DNA from: an uncultured Tenacibaculum sp.
GTDB lineage: Bacteria; Bacteroidota; Bacteroidia; Flavobacteriales; Flavobacteriaceae
Length of the DNA stretch: 64,000 nt
Assembly: GCA_947497895.1 (NCBI GenBank)
Contig: CANMIL010000001.1
Location: 124,001-188,000, forward strand
Direction: 5' to 3'
Shown: one piece after another, positions 25,669-34,651 of the stretch
Position numbering within the stretch: the first letter of the stretch is position 1
Layout: each line of letters begins with the position of its first letter
Translations under genes and position numbers: made by a program
The notes under the pieces: generated by a model
The model's input: the letters and a program-made list of their open reading frames with translations, nothing else
Databases searched by the model: none
Told to the model about the DNA's origin: nothing

Positions 25669-26880
25669 ATGAGAAAATTATTAATGTTAAAGTTGTTCTT
25701 TCTTATAACAATCTTTTCTGCATACTCTCAAGGAAATTCAGAATACACAGGAGGTTATAAGATCAAGTTCAACGAAGACGGATCCAAATATATGCGCATT
25801 ATCGCATGGGGTCAGTTTTGGGCTCAGTACAACGACAATGCTGCAGCTAATACAAGTAAATTAAACTTTAGCGTACGTAGAGCAAGGATACTTACTTTTA
25901 CACAACTTAATAAAAAGTTTTTAATCTTAACACACTTCGGACTAAACAGTTTAAGTGGCGCAAACCAACACCCAATTGGGGCTGGAGATCGCTCTCAATT
26001 GTTTTTTCATGGTTTTTGGGGAGAATGGAAAGTTGCCGATGAAATCCAAGTGGGAGCTGGTTTACATTATTGGAATGGAATTTCTCGTTTGAATAATCAA
26101 AGTACTTTAAACATGCTAACATTGGATAACAATCGTCAATCATGGGCAACTATCGGATTATCTGACCAATTTGCAAGACATGTCGGTGTTTATGCCAAGG
26201 GGAAACTAGGGAAGTTACAGTATCGTTTTGCCATAAACGAAGCGGGAGCAAGTACTCTTGATACTAGAGATCCTGTAGCGGACAATGCAACCGTTTATGG
26301 TGGACGAAGAATATTAGGTTCTGCTGATGCTGGTAAGGTTTATCAAGGTTATGTAGATTACAACTTCTTAGATCAGGAATCAAACTTCCTTCCATATAAA
26401 GTGGGAACTTATTTGGGAAGTAAAAAAGTGTTTAATATTGGTGCTGGTTTCTTCAATCACCCGAATGGAGTAGTATTACCTAATGGTCAGGGAGATGATG
26501 TGAGTATTTTCGCTTTCGACGCATTTTATGATGCTCCAATAGGAAGTAATGGTTCTGCAATCACAGCTTATGGAGTTTTCCAAAGTAATGATTACGGAGA
26601 AAATTACAATTTCGGAACCTATAGTTCTGGAAACATGATTTATGGACATGTTGGATATTTAGTACCAGGACAAAAAGATAAAACCCGTTTCCAACCATAT
26701 CTTTCGTATCAAAACCGTTCAATTGATGCCATCAATGACAACGCTAATAGATTTGGTATTGGAGCCAATGTATTTATGACAGGCCACCATTCTAAATTAT
26801 CATTAGAATATGCTAATTCTCAAGTAGGAAATGGTGATAGTACTGGTGTTTTCACTCTTCAAGCAATGATTTACCTATAA
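25669..26880 (+). CDS. Outer-membrane porin of the acetate/organic-acid uptake operon
   Basis: About 403 residues with a signal peptide (MRKLLMLKLFFLITIFSAYSQ) and a pattern of alternating hydrophobic residues ending in LQAMIYL, consistent with a beta barrel. The start (SKYMRIIAWGQFWAQYND) and the SVRRARI and FHGFWGEWKVAD segments are typical of porins found beside DUF4212/SSS symporters in flavobacteria. It is followed after 10 bp by the DUF4212 gene, so the three form an uptake operon. Substrate specificity is inferred from neighbours only. The frame extends to 25648; the ATG at 25669 gives the signal peptide. Confidence 0.75.
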   Translation: MRKLLMLKLFFLITIFSAYSQGNSEYTGGYKIKFNEDGSKYMRIIAWGQFWAQYNDNAAANTSKLNFSVRRARILTFTQLNKKFLILTHFGLNSLSGANQHPIGAGDRSQLFFHGFWGEWKVADEIQVGAGLHYWNGISRLNNQSTLNMLTLDNNRQSWATIGLSDQFARHVGVYAKGKLGKLQYRFAINEAGASTLDTRDPVADNATVYGGRRILGSADAGKVYQGYVDYNFLDQESNFLPYKVGTYLGSKKVFNIGAGFFNHPNGVVLPNGQGDDVSIFAFDAFYDAPIGSNGSAITAYGVFQSNDYGENYNFGTYSSGNMIYGHVGYLVPGQKDKTRFQPYLSYQNRSIDAINDNANRFGIGANVFMTGHHSKLSLEYANSQVGNGDSTGVFTLQAMIYL

Positions 26881-26890
26881 AAATAACATT

Positions 26891-27154
26891 ATGTCAGATC
26901 AACAACAAAAGGCAACTTCCTATTGGAAGGAAAACCTTAAATATTTAACCATTTTATTAAGCATTTGGTTTATCGTATCGTACGGAGCAGGAATTTTATT
27001 AAAAGACGCTCTTAACTCAATTAAACTTGGAGGATTCAAACTAGGTTTTTGGTTTGCACAGCAAGGCTCTATTTATGTATTCGTTATACTCATTTTTGTG
27101 TATGTGAGGCTCATGAATAAACTAGACAAAAAATACGGATACGACGAAGATTAA
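26891..27154 (+). CDS. DUF4212 small subunit of the sodium/solute symporter
   Basis: 87 residues with two membrane segments (about 17-36 and 52-72), beginning YWKENLKYLTILLSIWFIVSYGAGILL and containing GFKLGFWFAQQGSIYVFV, the hallmark of DUF4212. Proteins of this family always precede a VC_2705-type symporter, as here (21 bp gap), and probably form a heteromeric transporter in the inner membrane. Confidence 0.88.
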   Translation: MSDQQQKATSYWKENLKYLTILLSIWFIVSYGAGILLKDALNSIKLGGFKLGFWFAQQGSIYVFVILIFVYVRLMNKLDKKYGYDED

Positions 27155-27175
27155 ACTAACCTAAAGAAAAAAATT

Positions 27176-28870
27176 ATGAGTGTACAAGTTTGGACTTGGA
27201 TTATAGTGGCAGTGACTTTTGGATTGTATATAGGAATTGCTATATGGTCAAGAGCAGGGTCAACAAAAGAATTTTATGTTGCTGGTGGAGGAGTTTCTCC
27301 ATTAGCCAATGGAATGGCAACAGCTGCCGATTGGATGAGTGCTGCTTCTTTTATGGGAATGGCTGGAATTATTGCCTTTGCTGGGTATGATGGTTCGGTA
27401 TATTTAATGGGATGGACCGGAGGATATGTACTTCTGGCTTTGCTCTTGGCACCATATCTCAGGAAGTTTGGAAAATTTACAGTCCCTGATTTTATAGGTG
27501 AACGTTATTATTCAAAAACGGCAAGAGTAGTAGCTGTGGTATGTGCCTTAATTGTATCATTTACGTATGTCGCAGGACAAATGCGCGGTGTTGGTATCGT
27601 GTTTTCGAGATTCCTAGAAGTAGATATTAATACTGGAGTTGTTATAGGAATGGTTATCGTATTATTCTATGCTGTATTAGGTGGTATGAAGGGTATTACT
27701 TATACACAAGTGGCTCAATATTGTGTTTTGATTTTTGCATTTATGGTTCCTGCGATTTTTATTTCAATTCAAATGACAGGAAATCTAATTCCTCAATTAG
27801 GATTTGGAAGCACATTAGCTGATGGTTCAGGTGTTTATTTATTGGATAAGTTAGATGGATTGTCTACCGAGCTCGGATTTACACAGTATACCAATGGTTC
27901 TAAATCAATGAGAGATGTATTTTGTATCACACTAGCTCTTATGGTTGGAACAGCTGGATTACCTCACGTAATCATTCGATTTTTCACTGTTAAAAGGGTA
28001 CGCGATGCTAGAAAATCTGCTGGATTGGCACTTCTGTTCATTGCTATTTTATATACAACTGCACCAGCAGTAGCTGTTTTTGCAAGAACAAACTTAATTG
28101 AAACAGTAAGTAATAAAGAGTATGCGAGCATGCCGGAATGGTTTAAAAAGTGGGAAGAAACAGGGTTGATTAAATTTGAGGATAAAAATAATGATGGAAC
28201 AATTCAATATGTTGGAAACAAAGAAGCAAATGAGCTAACCGTAAACAGAGATATTATGGTATTGGCGAATCCTGAAATAGCAGATTTACCTGCTTGGGTA
28301 ATTGCTTTGGTTGCTGCTGGAGGCCTTGCAGCCGCTTTATCTACAGCAGCTGGGTTGTTATTGGTGATTTCATCGTCTGTTTCTCACGATCTATTTAAGA
28401 AAGTAATTAAGCCAGATTTGAGTGAAAAAGGTGAGCTAGTTGCGGCTAGAGTTGCTGCTGTAGGAGCTGTTTTAGTAGCTGGATATTATGGAATAAATCC
28501 TCCAGACTTTGTCGCCGCCGTAGTGGCTCTGGCATTTGGATTGGCAGCTGCATCATTTTTCCCAGCTATCATTTTAGGTATTTTTTACAAGAAAATGAAT
28601 AGTAAAGGAGCTATTGCTGGAATGATTGCTGGAATTAGTATTATGTTGTTTTACATGCTAAAATATAAGTTACAATTTTTTGGAGGAGGAACGCAAGATG
28701 ATTGGTGGTTCGGAATTTCTCCTGAAGGATTTGGAACAATAGCAATGATTGTGAACTTTGTAGTGTCGTTAGCAGTAAATGCCTTTACTGAAGAGCCACC
28801 ACAAGACGTTCAAGAGATTGTTGAAAATATTAGAATACCAAGTGGAGCAGGAGAGGCTGTTTCCCACTAA
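27176..28870 (+). CDS. Sodium:solute symporter, VC_2705 family (acetate-type permease)
   Basis: 564 residues with about 13 membrane segments of the SLC5/SSS fold. Family signatures include STKEFYVAGGGVSPLANGMATAADWMSAASFMG, TYVAGQMRGVGIVFSRFLEVD, GTAGLPHVIIRFFTVKRVRDAR and AGGLAAALSTAAGLLLVISSSVSHD (given here in pieces of the protein). The subfamily is annotated as cation/acetate symporter-like. Co-location with DUF4212, a symporter-fused kinase and acetyl-CoA synthetase supports uptake of acetate or another short acid. A strong terminator follows. Confidence 0.88.
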   Translation: MSVQVWTWIIVAVTFGLYIGIAIWSRAGSTKEFYVAGGGVSPLANGMATAADWMSAASFMGMAGIIAFAGYDGSVYLMGWTGGYVLLALLLAPYLRKFGKFTVPDFIGERYYSKTARVVAVVCALIVSFTYVAGQMRGVGIVFSRFLEVDINTGVVIGMVIVLFYAVLGGMKGITYTQVAQYCVLIFAFMVPAIFISIQMTGNLIPQLGFGSTLADGSGVYLLDKLDGLSTELGFTQYTNGSKSMRDVFCITLALMVGTAGLPHVIIRFFTVKRVRDARKSAGLALLFIAILYTTAPAVAVFARTNLIETVSNKEYASMPEWFKKWEETGLIKFEDKNNDGTIQYVGNKEANELTVNRDIMVLANPEIADLPAWVIALVAAGGLAAALSTAAGLLLVISSSVSHDLFKKVIKPDLSEKGELVAARVAAVGAVLVAGYYGINPPDFVAAVVALAFGLAAASFFPAIILGIFYKKMNSKGAIAGMIAGISIMLFYMLKYKLQFFGGGTQDDWWFGISPEGFGTIAMIVNFVVSLAVNAFTEEPPQDVQEIVENIRIPSGAGEAVSH

Positions 28871-28893
28871 CCCTAAATATTGTTGGTATCTAT

Positions 28894-28931
28894 AAAACGG
28901 AATGGTAAATTTTAATTTGCCATACCGTTTT
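28894..28931 (+). terminator. Terminator of the porin-DUF4212-symporter operon
   Basis: AAAACGGAATGG pairs with CCATACCGTTTT (one mismatch), with AT pairs extending towards the loop, then a T run. It separates the transporter operon from the sensor genes. Confidence 0.8.
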
Positions 28932-28963
28932 TGTAAATTGAACAAATAACTAAACCATTCACA

Positions 28964-29158
28964 ATGAAAAAGCGCCATCAACAAAAATTGGTTGTCATTT
29001 CTATCTTTCTATTTTTAGCTTGGAACGTGCCTTTTATTACCATTTTCGAATCATCATCTCATATTTTGGGCTTTCCTTCAATATATGTTTACATTTTTGT
29101 GAATTGGCTTTTAATTATTGCGCTAACCTTTACTGTACTCAAGAGATATTATGAGTAA
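28964..29158 (+). CDS. Small two-TM membrane protein ahead of the sensor kinase
   Basis: 64 residues with two hydrophobic segments (about 9-27 and 38-57) and basic ends. Its last eight bases overlap the start of the kinase gene (ATGAGTAA), so the two are translationally coupled. Small proteins of this kind precede SSS-type kinases and transporters in many bacteria and may assist the assembly or activity of the membrane part. It could be a degenerate DUF4212-like partner. The sequence is too short to decide. Confidence 0.65.
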   Translation: MKKRHQQKLVVISIFLFLAWNVPFITIFESSSHILGFPSIYVYIFVNWLLIIALTFTVLKRYYE

Positions 29159-31841
29159 TTACTTACTGATATTCATTATAATTTGCTATTTAGCTTTCCT
29201 ATTTTTTCTAGCTTATAGAGCTGAAAAGAATCAACGCAAAAAATGGGTAAACAACCCTTATATTTATGTGTTGTCTTTGGCTGTATATTGTACTGCATGG
29301 ACCTTTTATGGAAGTGTTGGAATTGCTGCAAAATCAGGAATTAGTTTTTTAACAATATACTTAGGACCTGTTATAGCGATGCCACTTTGGCTCGTTATTA
29401 TGCAGAAAATCATAAAAATATCAAAGCAGCATAAAATATCAAGTATTGCTGACTTTATATCACTTCGTTATGGAAATAATCGATTTTTAGGAGCCTTAGT
29501 CACAGTTACATGTTTGTTAGCTATCATACCTTATATAGCATTGCAACTTAAGGCAGTTTCAGAGACGTTTTCTATAATGTCATCGAAGCAATATATAGCG
29601 ACAGGTATTCTTGACGATTCTACCTTATATATCGCCTTAATAATAGCAATATTTGTAGTGTTTTTTGGTACCCAATTGACTGATGCCTCGAAGGGAAAAC
29701 GTGGAATTATGGTTACTGTTGCTGTAGAATCAATATTAAAACTTGTTTTCTTCTTAGTAATAGGTTTCTACGTTGTTTTTTATCTTTTTGACGGCACAGA
29801 AGATATTTATAATCAAGCTTCATTATTGGATGGTTTTGAGCAGTTGAACTCTTTTGGTGGATTAAACAATGGATTCAATTGGATGTTCACTATATGTTTA
29901 TCTTTTTTCGCGATTTTTTTATTACCTCGTCAGTTTCACGTGGCTGTAATTGAAAATCAGAATATAAAAGATTTGAAAAAAGCGATTTGGATGTTTCCTC
30001 TTTATCTATTGCTTTTCAATGTATTTGTAATTTTTATTGCTTGGGCAGGAAACTTAAAACTTCCAGCAAGTATGAATAGTGATTACTACTCATTATTACT
30101 CCCGTTAAATACAGAAAATACGTTCCTTGCTTTGTTAGTGTTTATGGGAGGATTTTCAGCTGTTATTTCCATGATTGTAGTGTCAACATTAGCGCTTTCA
30201 ACAATGGTAAGTAATAGTATTATTATTCCTTATGGTTTTCTGAAAAAATTAGTGGAAAGTAACTCTGAGGAGAATGCTAAGAATATTAAAAATATTAGAC
30301 GTTTATCTATTTTCATCATTATTATTTTTGCCTATCTCTTCTATATTCAGTTTTCCAAGCAACTATCATTATTCTCAATAGGTTTAATTTCTTTTGTCAT
30401 TATAGCACAATTGGCACCATCATTTTTCTTAGGACTTTTCTGGAGACGTGGTTCTTCGAAGGCTGCCAATGTGGGAATAATCCTAGGTCTCGTTGTTGTT
30501 ATGTATACTTTATTGATCCCTATTGTTGATCATTCTTTAGGGTTAAACTTTAATTTTATTCAAAACGGATTATTCAATATAGAATTTTTAAAACCTTCTC
30601 AGTTGTTGGGAATAAAATTCTTAACTCCTGAAAGCAATGCTTTTTTATGGAGTATGAGTTTAAATACTTCGGTATTTATAGTTGGTTCTCTATTAATAAA
30701 AGGAAATTATAGAGAACGCAACTATGCCGAAATGTTCGTTAATAACGAAAACTATGAAAACCTTCAAGATGAGGCTTTTATTTGGAAAGGCGAGGCATAT
30801 GTAAGTGATATAAGACGTTTGTTGGTACGATTTCTGGGAGATATGAGAACTCAAAGAGCCTTATCGATATTCAATAAGAAATATGGAATTTCTGAAAATG
30901 AACAGAAAGCAGATTCTAGACTAATAAATTTTTCGGAAAAACTGCTTACTGGATCGCTTGGGAGCGTATCTGCAAAAATATTACTGACACACGTAACTAA
31001 GGAGAAACCAATTAGTTTGGTTCAAGTTTTGGAAATACTAGAAGAAAGTAAAGAAACCAAAGCAAACAACAAATTATTGCTAGAAAAATCTGATGAATTA
31101 TCAGCAATGACTCATCAGTTACAAGAAGTAAATAAGGAGTTGAGAGAACAAGATAAAATGAAAGATGATTTTTTGGATACGGTTGCTCACGAATTAAAAA
31201 CTCCTATAACCTCTATTAAAGCGGCATCAGAAATTTTAAGTGATGATGACATGCCATCAGAATTAAGACAGAAATTTCTAGATAATATCATTCAAGATAC
31301 AGATAGGTTAGCTACGTTAATACATAATATTTTAGATTTAGAAAAACTTTCTTCAAATAGAACTGATTTAGATATTGCCGAAAGAAATATTAATCTTACT
31401 ATTCAAAAATCAATAGATAGCATTCAGCATTTAGCTGATAAAAAACATGTTAATATCCATTTTAATGAGATTCATGACGGTTATGCTTTTTATGATGAAG
31501 ATCGAATTTTACAAGTACTCGTAAATCTTTTATCAAACTCATTGAAGTTTGTAGAAAGTACTATTGGTACAATTAAAGTACTGTTAGAAAATACGGAAAA
31601 ATTGATGCATATTATCGTTGAAGATAATGGAAGAGGTATCCCAAAAGAGGATAATCAATATATTTTTGATAAATTCTACCAGTCTAAAAATCAGAATATT
31701 CAAAAACCACAGGGGAGTGGCTTTGGATTGGCAATCTGTAAACAAATTATCGAAAGTCATCAAGGAGAAATTTGGGTTGACCAATCGGTAAAAGAGGGGG
31801 CAAGATTAGTATTTACGTTACAAAAAAAGATATGGAAGTAA
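29151..31841 (+). CDS. Sodium/solute-symporter-fused sensor histidine kinase (CbrA-like)
   Basis: 896 residues. The first ~520 form an SSS transporter-like domain with about 13 membrane segments (TAWTFYGSVGIAAKSG, GTQLTDASKGKRG, LPRQFHVAVIEN are typical of the kinase-linked type). A linker and coiled coil (about 630-665) lead to a HisKA domain with the phospho-accepting His in DTVAHELKTPITS (near 679). A HATPase_c domain follows with N, G1 and G2 boxes (NLLSNSLKFV, DNGRGIP, GSGFGLAICKQI). It probably senses or transports the same solute as the neighbouring symporter. It overlaps the response regulator by 10 bp. Confidence 0.9.
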   Translation: MSNYLLIFIIICYLAFLFFLAYRAEKNQRKKWVNNPYIYVLSLAVYCTAWTFYGSVGIAAKSGISFLTIYLGPVIAMPLWLVIMQKIIKISKQHKISSIADFISLRYGNNRFLGALVTVTCLLAIIPYIALQLKAVSETFSIMSSKQYIATGILDDSTLYIALIIAIFVVFFGTQLTDASKGKRGIMVTVAVESILKLVFFLVIGFYVVFYLFDGTEDIYNQASLLDGFEQLNSFGGLNNGFNWMFTICLSFFAIFLLPRQFHVAVIENQNIKDLKKAIWMFPLYLLLFNVFVIFIAWAGNLKLPASMNSDYYSLLLPLNTENTFLALLVFMGGFSAVISMIVVSTLALSTMVSNSIIIPYGFLKKLVESNSEENAKNIKNIRRLSIFIIIIFAYLFYIQFSKQLSLFSIGLISFVIIAQLAPSFFLGLFWRRGSSKAANVGIILGLVVVMYTLLIPIVDHSLGLNFNFIQNGLFNIEFLKPSQLLGIKFLTPESNAFLWSMSLNTSVFIVGSLLIKGNYRERNYAEMFVNNENYENLQDEAFIWKGEAYVSDIRRLLVRFLGDMRTQRALSIFNKKYGISENEQKADSRLINFSEKLLTGSLGSVSAKILLTHVTKEKPISLVQVLEILEESKETKANNKLLLEKSDELSAMTHQLQEVNKELREQDKMKDDFLDTVAHELKTPITSIKAASEILSDDDMPSELRQKFLDNIIQDTDRLATLIHNILDLEKLSSNRTDLDIAERNINLTIQKSIDSIQHLADKKHVNIHFNEIHDGYAFYDEDRILQVLVNLLSNSLKFVESTIGTIKVLLENTEKLMHIIVEDNGRGIPKEDNQYIFDKFYQSKNQNIQKPQGSGFGLAICKQIIESHQGEIWVDQSVKEGARLVFTLQKKIWK

Positions 31842-32218
31842 AAAGAATTTTAATTGTAGATGATGAACCAAACATTGTTATGTCGTTAGAGTATGCTTTT
31901 AAAAAGAAATCATACGAAGTATTTATAGCTAGAGATGGTACAGAGGCTTTTGAGATAGCTAAAGACCAGTCTCCTCAGGTAATATTACTAGATATTATGA
32001 TGCCTAAAATGGATGGTTATGAAACGCTAAAAAAAATTAAAGAGATAGAACATTTGAGAAATACCAAAGTCATCTTCTTATCAGCGAAAAGTAAAGTTAA
32101 TGACATAGAAAAAGGAATGAAATTGGGAGCCGACGATTATGTTACTAAGCCTTTTTCAGTAAAAAAACTGATAGAAAAAGTAGAAAAAATAATGCTGAAA
32201 GAAAAGGGAAATGAATAG
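31832..32218 (+). CDS. Single-domain response regulator
   Basis: 128 residues consisting only of a receiver domain. The acidic pair is D10/D11, the phosphorylation site is D54 (ILLDIMMPKMDG), Thr/Ser is in IFLSAKS, and the lysine is K106 (DDYVTKPFS). There is no output domain, so it must act through another protein. Its start overlaps the kinase stop, which identifies the partner. How it controls transcription of acs or the transporter is not visible in this window. Confidence 0.92.
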   Translation: MEVKRILIVDDEPNIVMSLEYAFKKKSYEVFIARDGTEAFEIAKDQSPQVILLDIMMPKMDGYETLKKIKEIEHLRNTKVIFLSAKSKVNDIEKGMKLGADDYVTKPFSVKKLIEKVEKIMLKEKGNE

Positions 32219-32311
32219 ATGTAATGATTTTATAAGAGTTTGACACAGTGGGTTTAAGGTCGAAATAAGAGACTTGTGTCTGAACTATTAACTAATAACA
32301 AAAACAAACAA

Positions 32312-32542
32312 ATGAAATTAACATTGAAACCATTGGCTTCTGATATATTTATTACGATATATGTAATTATTACTCTCTTATTAAGGTTTAAGTTTGAATA
32401 CAATAATGAAGCGATCAGTCCAGTTTTATCAATAGTAATGGGACTATGCTTTGTTGTTATATTATGGTCATTGATAAAATTGAAAATCTTAAATCCAAAT
32501 TGGTTTGGACTTTTTAATTCTAAATCAATGAGTAATGAATAG
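32312..32542 (+). CDS. Small two-TM membrane protein before acs
   Basis: 76 residues from MKLTLKPLASD, with membrane segments near 8-26 and 40-60 and a conserved-looking tail. The frame opens at a GTG at 32276, but the ATG is preferred. It lies between the response regulator and acs on the same strand, so it probably belongs to the acetate module. No family is recognised. Confidence 0.5.
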   Translation: MKLTLKPLASDIFITIYVIITLLLRFKFEYNNEAISPVLSIVMGLCFVVILWSLIKLKILNPNWFGLFNSKSMSNE

Positions 32543-32606
32543 TAATATTATTTAAAAAATAATAGAAGTTAAAAAAAATAAATCGGACAAATAAAAAATT
32601 AGCATC

Positions 32607-34514
32607 ATGAGTAATTACCACATTAAACACCTAGAAGAGTACTTTCAAGTATACAGGAAATCGGTTAGATATCCCGAAGTCTTTTGGGAAGAAGTAGCAG
32701 AAGAACATTTTCTTTGGAGAAAAAAATGGGATAAAGTATTAGAATGGGATTTTACAAAGCCTGAAATAAAATGGTTTCAAGGTGCAAAATTGAACATCAC
32801 AGAAAACTGTTTAGACAAACATTTATACATTCGGGGAGATAAAACAGCTATCTTGTTTGAACCTAATAATCCTGATGAAGAAGCACAACATATTACCTAT
32901 AATCAGTTACATGAAAGGGTATGTAGATTTGCTAATGTGTTAAAATCGAAAGGTATACAGAAAGGAGATCGTGTTGTTATCTATTTACCAATGATTCCTG
33001 AATTGGCGGTTTCTGTTTTAGCCTGTGCAAGGATTGGAGCTATTCATTCTGTAGTATTTGCTGGGTTTTCTTCAACTGCATTGTCTACAAGAATTAATGA
33101 TTGTCAAGCAAAAATGGTTATTACTTCTGATGGATCTTACAGAGGTTCTAAAACCATTGATTTAAAAGGAATTGTGGATGAAGGATTAGAAGATTGCACA
33201 ACAGTGGAAAATGTGCTAGTGGCCAAAAGAATCAATTCTGATATTGATATGAAGAGTGGGAGAGACCATTGGTTACAGCCTCTTTTAGATAATGCTCCGA
33301 CCGAGTGTGCTCCTGAAATAATGGATGCAGAAGATCCTCTTTTTATTTTATATACTTCAGGGTCAACCGGTAGACCCAAAGGAATGTTGCATACCACAGG
33401 TGGTTACATGGTATATACTGCATATACATTTAAGAATGTTTTTCAATACAAAGAAAACGATATCTATTGGTGTACTGCTGATATTGGATGGATTACAGGA
33501 CATTCTTATATTGTTTACGGACCTCTGGCCAATGGAGCCACAACCGTAATGTTTGAAGGTGTACCTTCTTATCCAGATTATGGGCGTTTTTGGGAAATAG
33601 TTCAGAAGCATAAAATAACACAATTCTACACTGCTCCAACGGCTATTCGTGCTTTGGCTAAGGAAAATCTTGATTATGTAAATAAATACGATTTAAGTAG
33701 TTTAAGAGTGTTAGGTACTGTTGGTGAGCCAATTAATGAAGAAGCTTGGCACTGGTATAATGATAATATTGGAGATAAAAAATGCCCTATAGTTGATACA
33801 TGGTGGCAAACTGAAACCGGGGGGATTCTGATTTCACCAGTACCATTTTCAACTCCAACGAAACCAACTTATGCCACACTACCACTACCAGGAATTCAAC
33901 CTGCACTCATGGATGAAAATGGAAATGAGATTAAAGGAAACTCTGTTGAAGGTAGATTATGTATAAAATTCCCTTGGCCATCGATTGCAAGAACTATTTG
34001 GGGAGATCATGAACGATATAAAAACACCTATTTCTCAGCCTTTGATAACAAGTACTTTACAGGAGATGGTGCCTTACGAGATGAAGTTGGTTATTATAGA
34101 ATTACAGGTAGGGTAGATGATGTAATCATTGTGTCAGGACATAATTTAGGAACCGCTCCAATTGAAGATTCTATCAATGAACATCCGGCTGTAGCGGAAT
34201 CTGCTATTGTAGGATTCCCTCATGATATTAAAGGAAATGCATTATACGGATATGTGATTTTGAAAGAGACTGGTGAAGTGAGAGATCGAGATAATTTGAG
34301 AAGAGAAATAAATCAGTTAATTACAGATCATATCGGGCCAATTGCAAAATTAGATAAAATTCAGTTTGTTCCAGGTTTACCGAAAACAAGAAGCGGTAAA
34401 ATTATGAGAAGAATACTTAGAAAAATAGCTTCAAAAGATACAAGTAATTTAGGAGATACTTCTACATTATTAAATCCTGAAGTTGTAGAGTTAATCATAA
34501 AAGATGCTCTTTAA
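32607..34514 (+). CDS. acs: Acetyl-CoA synthetase (AMP-forming)
   Basis: 635 residues. Activates acetate to acetyl-CoA using ATP and CoA. The core signature YTSGSTGRPKGMLHTTGGY (near 255), the TWWQTETGG motif and the hinge/C-terminal part with GRVDDVIIVSGHNLG and PKTRSGKIMRRILR are present. The lysine in SGKIMRR is the residue acetylated by Pat-type enzymes and deacetylated by CobB in other bacteria; a sirtuin gene lies at 23.5 kb. Together with the upstream transporter and sensor genes this gives an acetate uptake-sense-activate cluster. A terminator follows. Confidence 0.94.
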   Translation: MSNYHIKHLEEYFQVYRKSVRYPEVFWEEVAEEHFLWRKKWDKVLEWDFTKPEIKWFQGAKLNITENCLDKHLYIRGDKTAILFEPNNPDEEAQHITYNQLHERVCRFANVLKSKGIQKGDRVVIYLPMIPELAVSVLACARIGAIHSVVFAGFSSTALSTRINDCQAKMVITSDGSYRGSKTIDLKGIVDEGLEDCTTVENVLVAKRINSDIDMKSGRDHWLQPLLDNAPTECAPEIMDAEDPLFILYTSGSTGRPKGMLHTTGGYMVYTAYTFKNVFQYKENDIYWCTADIGWITGHSYIVYGPLANGATTVMFEGVPSYPDYGRFWEIVQKHKITQFYTAPTAIRALAKENLDYVNKYDLSSLRVLGTVGEPINEEAWHWYNDNIGDKKCPIVDTWWQTETGGILISPVPFSTPTKPTYATLPLPGIQPALMDENGNEIKGNSVEGRLCIKFPWPSIARTIWGDHERYKNTYFSAFDNKYFTGDGALRDEVGYYRITGRVDDVIIVSGHNLGTAPIEDSINEHPAVAESAIVGFPHDIKGNALYGYVILKETGEVRDRDNLRREINQLITDHIGPIAKLDKIQFVPGLPKTRSGKIMRRILRKIASKDTSNLGDTSTLLNPEVVELIIKDAL

Positions 34515-34534
34515 TAATGTTTGACAGCATGAAA

Positions 34535-34561
34535 AAAACGCCTTGAAAATCAAGGCGTTTT
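34535..34561 (+). terminator. Terminator of acs
   Basis: AAAACGCCTTG pairs with CAAGGCGTTTT across a five-base loop. Confidence 0.85.
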
Positions 34562-34593
34562 CTCGATATGTCGTTATTTATAATTTCCCCTAT

Positions 34594-34646
34594 AATAACA
34601 TATCATGATATAGACACTTATCAATATTATAACGTGATATGTTATT
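34594..34646. repeat. Long stem-loop between convergent genes
   Basis: AATAACATATCA (34594-34605) is the exact reverse complement of TGATATGTTATT (34635-34646), with a 29-base loop. On the minus strand it lies just past the 34652 stop and could end that transcript, although it lacks GC pairs. Confidence 0.45.
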
Positions 34647-34651
34647 TGTTA

